The notes under the pieces: model-generated
The model's database searches: none
Told to the model about the DNA's origin: nothing
What the model saw: the letters and a program-made list of their open reading frames with translations, nothing else
Part shown: positions 24,924 through 33,647 of the stretch, piece after piece
Position numbering within the stretch: position 1 is the first letter of the stretch
How the letters are laid out: every line of letters starts with the position of its first letter
DNA from: Brasilonema sp. UFV-L1
Lineage (GTDB): Bacteria; Cyanobacteriota; Cyanobacteriia; Cyanobacteriales; Nostocaceae
Direction: 5' to 3'
Assembly (NCBI RefSeq): GCF_012912105.1
Contig: NZ_QMEA01000067.1
Coordinates: 1 to 33,684 of the forward strand
DNA length: 33,684 nt
Translations under genes and position numbers: made by a program

Positions 24924-25490
24924 TCATGCCAAGGAATAGTAATGTCGTCTTCTCACTATTATGCGTGAAAAGGTTTTTAACTTGGTTGCTAAGCTTCTGA
25001 GCAGATGACGCGAGGTATGCCTGCTCAGATAGTCGAATATTAAACCTATGGTACGGTCTTCTTCCGGTGGATGCCAACCACCCCGCACCCACAAACGACG
25101 TGCTTTAACGATAGAACCTTCATTGTGACGTTCATCATTTAGGTCTAGACGATGACAAGTAGCGCGTCCAGTCGGAGTAATACCGATAATTCTTAAACCA
25201 TCTGCTGACCAAATAAAGTGATCTAACCACTTTTGTGTACGTGGATGAAACAAGGGGACAACCTCTTGTGTTTGTGGATCAATTCCAGTGGTGAAGTTGT
25301 AGCGGTATCCATTGCAGCGTTGGCAAGCCAATGCTAAGTTATCAGGGTTATCAGAACCACCAAGAGACTGAGGAAGAATATGGTCGATAGCAAACTGAGC
25401 TGCACTTGCTTCTTCTGAAGAATGACAGTATTCACAAAGAAATTTAGCTCTTTCTCGTACTAACTTTCTTGTTGCATGATTAACTGTCAT
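24924..25490 (-). CDS. HNH endonuclease
   Basis: A 188-residue protein with an HNH fold. Two zinc-type pairs, Cys19/Cys22 and Cys56/Cys59, bracket the catalytic DH (Asp36-His37, FAIDHILPQSLGG) and the Asn residues of the ALACQRCN motif. The C-terminal half, with the LRIIGITPTGRAT and DLNDERHNEG segments, is shared by many small cyanobacterial HNH proteins. The ATG overlaps the stop of the small upstream gene by 4 bp. Function could be DNA repair, mobile-element or toxin-like; there is no intron or intein context. It lies directly before ileS on the same strand. Confidence 0.85.
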   Translation of the reverse strand: MTVNHATRKLVRERAKFLCEYCHSSEEASAAQFAIDHILPQSLGGSDNPDNLALACQRCNGYRYNFTTGIDPQTQEVVPLFHPRTQKWLDHFIWSADGLRIIGITPTGRATCHRLDLNDERHNEGSIVKARRLWVRGGWHPPEEDRTIGLIFDYLSRHTSRHLLRSLATKLKTFSRIIVRRRHYYSLA

Positions 25491-25726
25491 GACTCAGCTA
25501 TAATTCTAGCATTAAGCAAGGTAAAAATCCTGTCGAGTTCCAATATTCCTGTCAGTTCAGCCTCTTCTTCTGAAGTCAATAAACCAGTTTTTTTATTTTC
25601 TGAAAGTTCTTCAAGCCGAGACTGGAGCTCATCGGTAAATTTGAACAAAAATAGGTTTTTGACTTTGCTAATTTTGATTCCAGATTCTACCCAGAATGAG
25701 GGTTGAACCATCATTTGAGTAATCAT
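25487..25726 (-). CDS. small conserved-type partner of the HNH gene
   Basis: A 79-residue protein from the ATG at 25726; the frame is open for 40 more codons, but those lie in repeat-rich DNA. It has a hydrophobic-basic strand segment (KVKNLFLFKF), then TDELQSRLEELSENKK and an acidic helix (EEEAELTGILELDRIF). This helical pattern recurs in small proteins encoded just before HNH genes in cyanobacteria. The 4-bp overlap with the HNH gene implies translational coupling. It may be an antitoxin-like or regulatory partner; no named family recognised. Confidence 0.65.
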   Translation of the reverse strand: MITQMMVQPSFWVESGIKISKVKNLFLFKFTDELQSRLEELSENKKTGLLTSEEEAELTGILELDRIFTLLNARIIAES

Positions 25727-25789
25727 ATTTGTGCTTTGGTAAATAGGGGAACTTGTCGTATTGTAACAGTCAATTCTCGTCTTTCTACT

Positions 25790-25917
25790 TCTTGGGAGGC
25801 TCACTGCCGTTCGCTCATGCGCTCGCGCTTTGCGCTCGTAAGGCAAGCGTTAGCGCAGGCCCCCTAAGGGGCTAGCTATCGCCCTAAGTGAGGGTTCCTG
25901 CACAGACCATCGCCCCT
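25790..25917. repeat. GC-rich dispersed repeat cluster
   Basis: Overlapping palindromes fill the gap before the giant CHAT gene's 3' end: TGCGCTCGCGCTTTGCGCTC (25818-25837) and GGCCCCCTAAGGGGCTAG (25859-25876), a stable hairpin. These are typical intergenic repeats of Nostocales and may end transcription from the long leftward gene. Confidence 0.45.
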
Positions 25918-28900
25918 TTATTTCCGAATACCAACGCCGTCGCAAAGATGTCTGTCACTCTGACTCACATCGGTTTTGCTTTTGAGATAATCACCAAGCC
26001 GATGGCAACCCCGTACAAGTAAATCATCCAGATTTAAGTTCCATAGTTTCACGGTTTTGTCCCAACTGCTAGAGGCTATGGTTTGACCATCCGGCGACCA
26101 AGCCACTGCCGAAACTGCATCATTATGTCCGCTGAGGGTGGTTATCAAAGTGCCATCGCGCTTCCATAGTTTCACGGTTTTGTCCCAACTGCTAGAGGCT
26201 ATGGTTTGACCATCCGGCGACCAAGCCACTCCTGAAACTGCATCACTATGCCCAGCGAGGGTGGTCATCAAAGTGCCATCGCGCTTCCATAGTTTTACAG
26301 TTCTGTCATAACTGGCAGAGGCAATGGTCTGACCATCTGGCGACCATGCCACTTTCGAGACCGTAGCACTATGACCATTTAGGGTGGTGATTAAAGTGCC
26401 ATCGCGCTTCCACAGTTTCACGGTTTTGTCTCTACTGGCAGAGGCAATAGTCTGACCATCCGGCGACCATGCCACTCCACTAACTGGATGACTATGACCA
26501 TTTAGGGTAGTGATCAAAGTGCCATCGTGCTTCCACAATTTCACTGTTTTGTCACCACTGGTAAAGATTTTGTCACCACTAGCAGAGGCAATGATTTGAC
26601 CATCTGGTGACCAAGCTACTCCCCAAACCGGGTTACGATGCCCAAGCAGGGTGGTGATTAAAGTGCCATCGCGCTTCCACAGTTTCACTGTTTGATCATC
26701 ACTAGCAGAGGCAATGGTTTGACCATCCGGCGACCAAGCCACTCCCCAAACTGAATCACGATGTCCAGTGATAGTAGTGATCAAAGTGCCATCGCGCTTC
26801 CACAGTTTCACCATTTTGTCCCAAGTAGCAGAGGCAATCATCTGACCATCCGGTGACCATGCTACGCTAAAAACTGCATCACTATGCCCAGCAAGAGTAG
26901 GAATCAGAGTGTGATCGCGCTTCCACAGTTTCACCGTTTTGTCCTTACTCGCAGAGGCAATGGTTTGACCATCCGGTGACCAAGCCACTGCTGCAACAAT
27001 ATCACTATGTCCGGTGAAGGTGGTTATCAAAGTGCCATTACGCTTCCACAGTTTCACCGTTTTATCAAAACCGGCAGAAGCAATGGTTTGACTATCCGGC
27101 GACCAAGCCATTGCCGAAACTGCATCACTATGTCCAGTGATGATGGTCATCAAAGTGCCATCACGCTTCCACAGTTTCACGGTTCTGTCACCACTGGCGG
27201 AGGCAATAGTCTGACCATCCGGTGACCAAGCCACTCCCAAAACTGGAGCACTATGTCCAGTGATGGTGGTTATCAAAGTACCATCACGCTTCCACAGTTT
27301 CACTGTTTTGTCAACACTGCTAGAGGCAATGATTTGACCATCTGGCGACCAAGCCACGCTAAAAATGACATCAGTATGCCCAGTTAATGTAGTTATCAAA
27401 GTGCCATCACGCTTCCACAGTTTCACTGTTTTATCAACACTGCCAGAGGCAATCGTCTGCTCATCTGGTGACCAAGCCACCGCCGAAACTGGAGCAGCAT
27501 GCCCAGTGAATGTAGTAATTAAAGTACCATCGCGCTTCCACAGTTTCACCGTTTTATCGAAACTAGCAGAGGCAATGGTCTGGCCATCTGGTGACCATCT
27601 CACTCCTGAAACTGGAGCATCATGCCCAGTAAGGGTGGTTATCAAAGTGCCATCGCGCTTCCACAGTTTCATGGTTCTGTCGAAACTGGCAGAGACAATG
27701 GTTTGACCATCTGGCGACCAAGCCACGCTTGAAAGTGGAGCACTATGCCCCTCCAAAGTTTTATGCTCTTGAATTCCATAAACAACTTGTTGCAACACTG
27801 TGACTACCCGCATCTGGGTTTCAGGCAATGCCCTCCATGACCGTTTGAGATTTTGCAATTGTTTCCCAGTCTTGATTCCTTCTATGATGGCTGAAAGGTT
27901 GTCCGTTCCCAATAATCCTTCTACATTGGCACTGTTAGCGATCAGCTTGGCATTTTTCTGGTTTGTATTTAAATTCCACCATGCCCAACCAGCTAGAATT
28001 GAAACGAACGCTAAGCTGACACTCAATCCTAAGATGATATAATTTCTAGTGCGTTCTCGCTCTGACTTTTCCCTCTTCCGCAGTGCCACACTGGCTTGGA
28101 TAAAGTCTCGCTCCTGTGATGTCAGTTCGTCAGTACGTTTTTGCAGCCACTCTTGAGCCACAGCCAGCGGTGCGCCTCGCAAAAGTGCCCCAGAATCGTG
28201 GTTGCTCGTTTCCCATTCACGCATTGCTCCTTTCAACCGCTCTTGCCAAGTACGAAACTGACGGTTAGCATTCATCCACTCGCGCAAAGTTCCCCATTCT
28301 TGAATCAGCGCTTCGTGGATAATTTCTACCGTTTCTTCACCAGTCGCCTCATCCTGTCCAGTCACCACCAGACGCTCATCAGCTAAACGTTTCACCACGT
28401 CCCAATTATCGTCTCCCACTTCGGCACGAGTCGCCAGACGCCGCGTGTCCTCTGTCCCTTCCCCTGGACGCACTAATTGCAGAAAAATTCGTTGTGCCCG
28501 TTCTTTTTCCAACTCATTGAGTCTGCTATATACCTTTTCGGCGTAACCAGCGACAGCCGCTTGTACACCACCAATTTCATCGTAAGCTGCATGAGTCAAC
28601 TGAGCATCTTTCTGTTTTGCCCATAGTTCATGCAGAGCAAACTCCAATAATGGCAAATCCCCCGGTTCGGTACTCACCGCGTCTAGAATGCGTTCAGTTA
28701 ACCCAGATTCTAGTGTGACACCAAATAAAGCTGCTGGCTGTTCTATCGCTGTTTGCAATTCTTTACGATTCATCGGTCCCAATTTTAGGTCACGATACTG
28801 CAACGCATCAGCAATCGGGCGGTACTCAAGTGCCTGTCTTAAAAAGTCAGCTCGTAGCGTTAGCACTAAGGTAAAATTCGTCTGCTGGGTTGCTTCAAGT

Positions 28901-30471
28901 AATCTATCTAAGAAAACTTGGCGCTCTTGTTTATCCTGACACAGGGTGTAAAGTTCCTCAAACTGATCTGCAACCAGCAACAGCTTCAAACCGGGATTCG
29001 ACCAAACTATCTCCTCTATCACAGAAGCCAGGACATTATCTTTTTGCCGCAAATCGTCAGCAAGTTGTATAATCTGTAGCAGCTGGTCAGCTTGACTTAA
29101 ATGGGATGCCTTCTGTTCAACAAATGCCGCAGCTAAGGCGCGCAAAGGTTTTGCTCCAGGGCGGAGGGAAATGATACGCCAAAAACCAGAGTTATGTAGG
29201 CGGGGAACAAGACCTGCAAAAACGACTGAAGATTTACCACTGCCAGAGGAGCCAATAACAGCAACCAAAGGCTGTTTTTGCACTGCTTCTACTAGGCTTG
29301 TGGTGAAAACTTCGCGTCCCCTGAAAAATGGTGCATCTTCCTCCCGGAAGGAGAACAAACCACGATACGGACAGATGTTGGTAGGACGACGACCTAATTC
29401 CTGCCAAGAACGCGTCACAGTCGCAGGATTTTGAAAAAGCACTGGTAACCAACTCGCACAGGGAAATTCATTCTCTAGACCTTGCAGCTTTTCCCGTGCT
29501 TCCCGTTGAGCTAAATACAAAGACTTTCCTTTGGCAAATGCTGGGAGAAAATAAGTTAAAAATGCCTGAGCAACTCTATCCGGCACAGGTTCCCGCATGA
29601 CAATAATTTGGGGAATGTCTAACTGTTGTAGCTCGAAGGCTAATCCCATGCCATCACAGGAGTTGAATATTGCCAACTGCAAGCCGTTGTTCACGGCATT
29701 TCTGAGAGCATACCTCAGTTCTGCGATCGTTAAGCTATCTGTTGGATTAATGTAAATGCGCCCATTTTCACCCTCTGTTCTGCTATGACCTGCAAAAAAC
29801 AAGATGTCCCACGGTTGCTCCCACAACTGGTCGTTGATTTCCCGACGTTGCGGCTCTACTAAGAAGGTCGTCTCAGCATCCGGTAAATTTTCTAGCAACT
29901 GTCGATCTAGTTGAATATTTATACCAGAACTGTTACCTAAAATTGCTAAAATCTTCACGCGACTTCGCAATGTAGGTATTTTCGCGCTTATTTTTGGCTG
30001 AGAATCTGGCGCACCAAAAGCGACTTCCGCTATTGGATAATTTTCAACCAAATCCCACACATGCCAGGGAAGTTTCAACAGCGACACAGAACCAGTGCGA
30101 ATGAGCAGTTGTACTTCATGAGGCGGTATGAATTGTTGCAAGCATTTGTCGCGGATATTCCGAAAGGACTCTGACAATAGCCAGGAGTTGAAATGCTTTC
30201 GCAAATCATTATCTGATTTTTGGCAACCTAAAATCCACCGGGTCATCGAATGACCACCGTGAATCACTTTACCATCTGTGATGCGGGTAGACTCACCAAA
30301 ACTACGATAGTTTGACTGCCACTGCTCAATTGCTGTTACGAGGTCTGGGTTTGGAGGTAAGTTGCCAGTAATTTCCGTAACAGGGCAATTATTATCTCCC
30401 TCAATCGTCAGCGTTACCCGCACACCTTGTTCATTGTCGCCATCCACCTTTAGGACAAGTAGCTTGCTCAT
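25918..30471 (-). CDS. CHAT - NTPase - membrane - WD40 giant protein
   Basis: A 1517-residue protein from the ATG at 30471 (MSKLLVLKVDGD, the usual start of such proteins); the frame continues to a TTG at 30534. Domains: CHAT peptidase about 170-370 with His229 (FFAGHS) and Cys272 (FNSCDG); an nSTAND-type P-loop NTPase from about 390 with Walker A GSSGSGKS (Lys413) and LLVADQFEELY as Walker B; a helical and winged-helix part; one membrane segment (about 811-832); then 14 WD40 repeats (903 to about 1477), enough for two seven-bladed propellers. The repeats are 41 residues and near-identical; repeat 10 has a 7-residue insertion. This is an NLR-like sensor design: propellers sense, the NTPase oligomerises, CHAT cleaves. 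Ligand and substrate unknown. Confidence 0.92.
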   Translation of the reverse strand: MSKLLVLKVDGDNEQGVRVTLTIEGDNNCPVTEITGNLPPNPDLVTAIEQWQSNYRSFGESTRITDGKVIHGGHSMTRWILGCQKSDNDLRKHFNSWLLSESFRNIRDKCLQQFIPPHEVQLLIRTGSVSLLKLPWHVWDLVENYPIAEVAFGAPDSQPKISAKIPTLRSRVKILAILGNSSGINIQLDRQLLENLPDAETTFLVEPQRREINDQLWEQPWDILFFAGHSRTEGENGRIYINPTDSLTIAELRYALRNAVNNGLQLAIFNSCDGMGLAFELQQLDIPQIIVMREPVPDRVAQAFLTYFLPAFAKGKSLYLAQREAREKLQGLENEFPCASWLPVLFQNPATVTRSWQELGRRPTNICPYRGLFSFREEDAPFFRGREVFTTSLVEAVQKQPLVAVIGSSGSGKSSVVFAGLVPRLHNSGFWRIISLRPGAKPLRALAAAFVEQKASHLSQADQLLQIIQLADDLRQKDNVLASVIEEIVWSNPGLKLLLVADQFEELYTLCQDKQERQVFLDRLLEATQQTNFTLVLTLRADFLRQALEYRPIADALQYRDLKLGPMNRKELQTAIEQPAALFGVTLESGLTERILDAVSTEPGDLPLLEFALHELWAKQKDAQLTHAAYDEIGGVQAAVAGYAEKVYSRLNELEKERAQRIFLQLVRPGEGTEDTRRLATRAEVGDDNWDVVKRLADERLVVTGQDEATGEETVEIIHEALIQEWGTLREWMNANRQFRTWQERLKGAMREWETSNHDSGALLRGAPLAVAQEWLQKRTDELTSQERDFIQASVALRKREKSERERTRNYIILGLSVSLAFVSILAGWAWWNLNTNQKNAKLIANSANVEGLLGTDNLSAIIEGIKTGKQLQNLKRSWRALPETQMRVVTVLQQVVYGIQEHKTLEGHSAPLSSVAWSPDGQTIVSASFDRTMKLWKRDGTLITTLTGHDAPVSGVRWSPDGQTIASASFDKTVKLWKRDGTLITTFTGHAAPVSAVAWSPDEQTIASGSVDKTVKLWKRDGTLITTLTGHTDVIFSVAWSPDGQIIASSSVDKTVKLWKRDGTLITTITGHSAPVLGVAWSPDGQTIASASGDRTVKLWKRDGTLMTIITGHSDAVSAMAWSPDSQTIASAGFDKTVKLWKRNGTLITTFTGHSDIVAAVAWSPDGQTIASASKDKTVKLWKRDHTLIPTLAGHSDAVFSVAWSPDGQMIASATWDKMVKLWKRDGTLITTITGHRDSVWGVAWSPDGQTIASASDDQTVKLWKRDGTLITTLLGHRNPVWGVAWSPDGQIIASASGDKIFTSGDKTVKLWKHDGTLITTLNGHSHPVSGVAWSPDGQTIASASRDKTVKLWKRDGTLITTLNGHSATVSKVAWSPDGQTIASASYDRTVKLWKRDGTLMTTLAGHSDAVSGVAWSPDGQTIASSSWDKTVKLWKRDGTLITTLSGHNDAVSAVAWSPDGQTIASSSWDKTVKLWNLNLDDLLVRGCHRLGDYLKSKTDVSQSDRHLCDGVGIRK
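26040..27764 (-). repeat. 14 tandem WD40-coding repeats, 123 bp each
   Basis: Fourteen in-frame 123-bp units encode near-identical WD40 blades (VAWSPDGQTIASAS ... DKTVKLWKRDGTLITTL). The last two units are almost identical in DNA. Unit 10 contains a 21-bp internal duplication: TTTTGTCACCACT occurs at 26547-26559 and again at 26568-26580. High DNA identity points to recent amplification or gene conversion. Confidence 0.9.
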
Positions 30472-30529
30472 TCCCAGTACCCAAGTTGATGATTCCTTCG
30501 CGCGAAAAAATAGGACTAACTCAGATGAC

Positions 30530-30546
30530 CTCAAATATCATTTGAG
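30530..30546. promoter_or_regulatory. 17-bp palindrome upstream of the giant CHAT gene
   Basis: CTCAAAT-ATC-ATTTGAG is a perfect 7-bp inverted repeat with a 3-nt centre, ending 58 bp before the ATG at 30471. It is suited to a dimeric repressor. The TTG start at 30534 would lie within it, which argues for the ATG. The flanking gene-free stretch (30472-30783) shows nothing else except the hairpin at 30751. Confidence 0.4.
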
Positions 30547-30750
30547 AAAATCACGAAGCTCTATTTTTTTATCCACCACTCCGCGTGAATTTTACGCAAA
30601 TTATCTTTAAATTCAGTAATTTTCGGTCACTCAATGTATTAGAAAGGCTATTGCTAAAATGACTGGCGAGACGTTAAACGAAAACAGTTTTCGGGAAACG
30701 CTTAGGTATATTCTACAACCTCACCGACTGATATAGGACATATGAAACAG

Positions 30751-30777
30751 AGGCGATCTGCCGAAGGCAGATCGCCT
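30751..30777 (-). terminator. hairpin downstream of ycf66
   Basis: AGGCGATCTGCC and GGCAGATCGCCT form a perfect 12-bp stem with a 3-nt loop, starting 6 bp after the ycf66 stop on the minus strand. The stem is strong but only a short pyrimidine run follows, so termination is plausible but not certain. It may instead be a dispersed palindrome. Confidence 0.5.
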
Positions 30778-30783
30778 TTAAAA

Positions 30784-31533
30784 TTACGAACCTTCAGCCT
30801 GGTTCTTCGGTGGTACTTGATTCGGTGGTATTTCTGCTGGGGGAACAACTTCAACAGTCTCTGTGTCTGCTTGGGCGGTTTCTATCAATTCCCCAGATGG
30901 AGGGTTTGCTGAAACAGCATCTTGCGGGATCACCTCTACAGTCACTGAAGATGCTGGTGGTTCTGCTGTTGGGATTTTTTCTTCAGTATCCGTGGTCGGA
31001 GATTGGGTCACTGCTGGTTGTTCTGTTACGGGAGTGCGTTGATCGACAATCTCAACTGCAGGTTTGCCTGTAGCTGCGGGAGTCTGTGCTGTAGGAGCCT
31101 GTTTCGACTTTTCGGGTGTCTTTTTACCCACACTTTGCACTCGGTTTTTTACCCCTGAAAAAGTGCTACCAATACCTTTTTGCAACTGAGCAAGTTTTTC
31201 TGGTAGCGAGAACCCAGAGACTTGCTGCTGAATGTTTGTTTTGACTGTCTCAGTACTGGGTATTTCAGTTTGCTGCATCTTTGGCGTGATTTGACGACGT
31301 AATGACAGGGTTTGCCAGCCAAACCAACCCAAAAGGGCTACACTAGCCACATGACCTAGCAAAAGACCCCCTGTAATGCGTTGGGCAAATATCCACAAGA
31401 CTAAGGCGTAGAACAGTCCTACACCACTCCATATAAAATCATTCTTACGATGGATTTCTGGAAAAAAGAAAGCTGCTAAGTAAAGCGCTATACTTCCAAG
31501 ACCGACAGCCAAAGCCAGGACATATGCCAGCAT
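30784..31533 (-). CDS. ycf66: Ycf66-family membrane protein
   Basis: A 249-residue protein. The first 76 residues hold three membrane segments (1-24, 33-50 and 55-76) and match the conserved Ycf66 region (MLAYVLALAVGLGS, then FPEIHRKNDFIWSGVGLFYA and RITGGLLLG). The rest is a long Pro/Thr/Glu-rich tail (130-249), poorly conserved and probably disordered. Ycf66 is found in cyanobacteria and some plastids; its function is not established. The tail is longer than in plastid versions. A strong hairpin follows the gene. Confidence 0.88.
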   Translation of the reverse strand: MLAYVLALAVGLGSIALYLAAFFFPEIHRKNDFIWSGVGLFYALVLWIFAQRITGGLLLGHVASVALLGWFGWQTLSLRRQITPKMQQTEIPSTETVKTNIQQQVSGFSLPEKLAQLQKGIGSTFSGVKNRVQSVGKKTPEKSKQAPTAQTPAATGKPAVEIVDQRTPVTEQPAVTQSPTTDTEEKIPTAEPPASSVTVEVIPQDAVSANPPSGELIETAQADTETVEVVPPAEIPPNQVPPKNQAEGS

Positions 31534-32040
31534 GTTGTGGTTACTCCTTAACTATGTCATTTCACTAGGGATTCGCAATTGAGGATTCGGGATTGGGTAT
31601 GGTACTACTTACAAAGGAATTCAAAATTCACTCATTCAAAGTATGGCACTTCGTGCCACGCTGCGCGATCCAAAACTCTTGTGTTTCTGGGCTTTTGATA
31701 TTTTGCCCAATGGTATTTTGATTTCCAGCATGACCTACTAGCTGTGATTTACTGAGTGTTAATTGTTGAGAAGTCCTACGAACTACCAACCCACTGACCA
31801 TGAACTAGTAGAAGTACTCACTCACTCGTATCCAGTCCTCAATTGTTTAACTAAATATCTTAATTTTGCAAATTTTGCTAGAAAGTTGTTGAGTCAGATA
31901 CAAATTAAAATTTTTGATCTGAGTAGCGTGGATATTTTTGGTGTGTTCAAGAAGTCTTAATGTCTTCTTTAGGGGAGAAGTAGAAATCTCGGACTACCCT
32001 TAAAGATAAAAGAGAATCTGCAAGAGTTAGCCAGAATTTT
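31534..32040. other. gene-free region between divergent ycf66 and gnd
   Basis: No gene is supported; a 65-codon frame at 31763-31960 is AT-rich and matches nothing I recognise. The stretch holds heptamer-like repeats around 31570-31600 (GATTCGGGATTGGG) and a hairpin TGGCAC-TTC-GTGCCA (31644-31658). Promoters for both neighbours should lie here, but I see no strong consensus boxes. Confidence 0.45.
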
Positions 32041-33468
32041 ATGACACAGCAAAGCTTTGGTGTGATTGGTCTAGCTGTTATGGGTGAAAACATCGCTCTC
32101 AATGTAGAGCGTAACGGCTTTCCAATCGCAGTTTACAACCGCTCGCGCGACAAAACTGATAAATTCATGGCTGAGCGTGCCCAAGGAAGAAACGCTAAAG
32201 CCGCGTTTACTCTAGAAGAGTTCGTTGGCTCCTTGGAACGTCCCAGAAGAATTTTAATCATGGTGCAAGCAGGTAAACCTGTAGATGCAGTGATTGGTCA
32301 GCTCAAACCCTTGCTGGACGAAGGCGACATTATTATCGATGGTGGCAACTCTTGGTTTGAAGATACGGATCGACGCACTCAAGAATTAGAACCCGCTGGG
32401 TTTCGGTTCATTGGTATGGGCGTCAGCGGTGGTGAAGAAGGAGCACTCAATGGTCCTTCCTTAATGCCAGGAGGTACACAAAGCTCTTACCAGTATCTGG
32501 AGCCAATTTTTACAAAAATTGCCGCCCAAGTCGATGATGGTCCCTGTGTGACCTATATTGGTCCTGGTGGTTCTGGTCACTACGTCAAAATGGTACACAA
32601 CGGTATTGAGTACGGCGATATGCAGCTCATTGCCGAGGCATACGATTTACTGAAAAATGCCGCTGGACTTGACCATAATCAACTCCACGAAGTTTTTGCC
32701 CAATGGAACACCACAGACGAACTCAATTCGTTTTTGATTGAAATTACGGCAAATATTTTCCCTTACATTGACCCAGACACAAATTTACCTTTGGTAGATT
32801 TGATTGTTGACTCCGCAGGTCAAAAGGGAACAGGACGTTGGACAGTACAAACTGCTTTGGAATTGGGTGTTTCCATACCAACGATTATCGCAGCAGTTAA
32901 TGGTCGCATCATCTCTTCCTACAAGCAAGAACGGGTTGCAGCATCCAAGGTACTCACAGGTCCTACTGGCAAGTATGAGGGAGATACCAAAGAGTTTATC
33001 AACAAGGTGCGTGACGCCCTCTACTGCTCGAAAATCTGTTCTTACGCTCAAGGAATGGCGTTGCTGTCGAAAGCGTCCCAAACCTATAACTGGAATTTGA
33101 AACTGGGTGAATTGGCTCGGATTTGGAAGGGTGGTTGTATTATTCGCGCTGGATTTTTGAACAAGATTAAGAATGCGTTTGGCGAAAATCCAGCACTGCC
33201 TAACCTCCTGTTAGCCCCTGAATTCAAGCAGACAATTCTTGACAGACAAACAGCTTGGCGTGAAGTGTTAGTAACAGCCGCCAAACTGGGAATTCCAGTG
33301 CCAGCATTTAGTGCATCTTTGGATTACTTTGATAGCTATCGTCGCGATCGCCTACCTCAAAACCTCACACAAGCTCAACGCGACTACTTCGGCGCGCACA
33401 CCTACGAACGTGTCGATAAGCCTGGTAGCTTCCATACAGAATGGGTACCCATTACTGAGAAGTCCTAA
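32041..33468 (+). CDS. gnd: 6-phosphogluconate dehydrogenase, decarboxylating
   Basis: A 475-residue cytosolic enzyme of the oxidative pentose phosphate pathway: 6-phosphogluconate + NADP+ gives ribulose 5-phosphate + CO2 + NADPH. The N-terminal Rossmann motif is FGVIGLAVMGENIALN. The substrate-binding segments GGNSWFEDTDRR and GVSGGEEGALNGPSLMPGG and the catalytic lysine region YVKMVHNGIEYGDMQL are intact. The C terminus (RRDRLPQNLTQAQRDYFGAH) is the classic substrate-binding tail. Length is standard. In cyanobacteria this pathway supplies NADPH in the dark and in heterocysts. A clear terminator follows. Confidence 0.98.
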   Translation: MTQQSFGVIGLAVMGENIALNVERNGFPIAVYNRSRDKTDKFMAERAQGRNAKAAFTLEEFVGSLERPRRILIMVQAGKPVDAVIGQLKPLLDEGDIIIDGGNSWFEDTDRRTQELEPAGFRFIGMGVSGGEEGALNGPSLMPGGTQSSYQYLEPIFTKIAAQVDDGPCVTYIGPGGSGHYVKMVHNGIEYGDMQLIAEAYDLLKNAAGLDHNQLHEVFAQWNTTDELNSFLIEITANIFPYIDPDTNLPLVDLIVDSAGQKGTGRWTVQTALELGVSIPTIIAAVNGRIISSYKQERVAASKVLTGPTGKYEGDTKEFINKVRDALYCSKICSYAQGMALLSKASQTYNWNLKLGELARIWKGGCIIRAGFLNKIKNAFGENPALPNLLLAPEFKQTILDRQTAWREVLVTAAKLGIPVPAFSASLDYFDSYRRDRLPQNLTQAQRDYFGAHTYERVDKPGSFHTEWVPITEKS

Positions 33469-33561
33469 TAAACTTCAACACCATAACAACTGCAAGCTAG
33501 ACAACCAACGACACCTTCAAGTTCTACGGTAGTCTCAACAGCTTCAGTTGAAAATTTTGAC

Positions 33562-33593
33562 TGACTCTGAAAAACTCAGAGTCACTTTTTTTT
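33562..33593 (+). terminator. Rho-independent terminator of gnd
   Basis: TGACTCTGA and TCAGAGTCA form a perfect 9-bp stem (33562-33570 and 33576-33584) around a 5-nt loop, followed after one C by eight T residues. It lies 94 bp after the gnd stop. Confidence 0.85.
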
Positions 33594-33620
33594 GAACGGA
33601 AATCAAGACAATTCAAAATA

Positions 33621-33647
33621 ACCACCTCCCCATCCCCCCATCCCCCG
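33621..33647. repeat. C-rich low-complexity repeat
   Basis: Repeated CCCCAT units (CTCCCCATCCCCCCATCCCC) form a short C-rich tract, a frequent intergenic repeat in cyanobacteria. No gene is visible from here to the right edge. Confidence 0.5.

Noticed and set aside
27007-27706. Plus-strand open frames opposite the WD40 repeats
   Set aside because: They are antisense shadows that repeat with the 123-bp period and have no independent coding features.
26040-27764. CRISPR-like array, because of regular DNA repeats
   Set aside because: The 123-bp period is in frame and encodes WD40 blades; there are no short repeats with unique spacers.
31763-31960. 65-codon frame between ycf66 and gnd
   Set aside because: AT-rich, no ribosome binding site, no recognised motif; better explained as intergenic.
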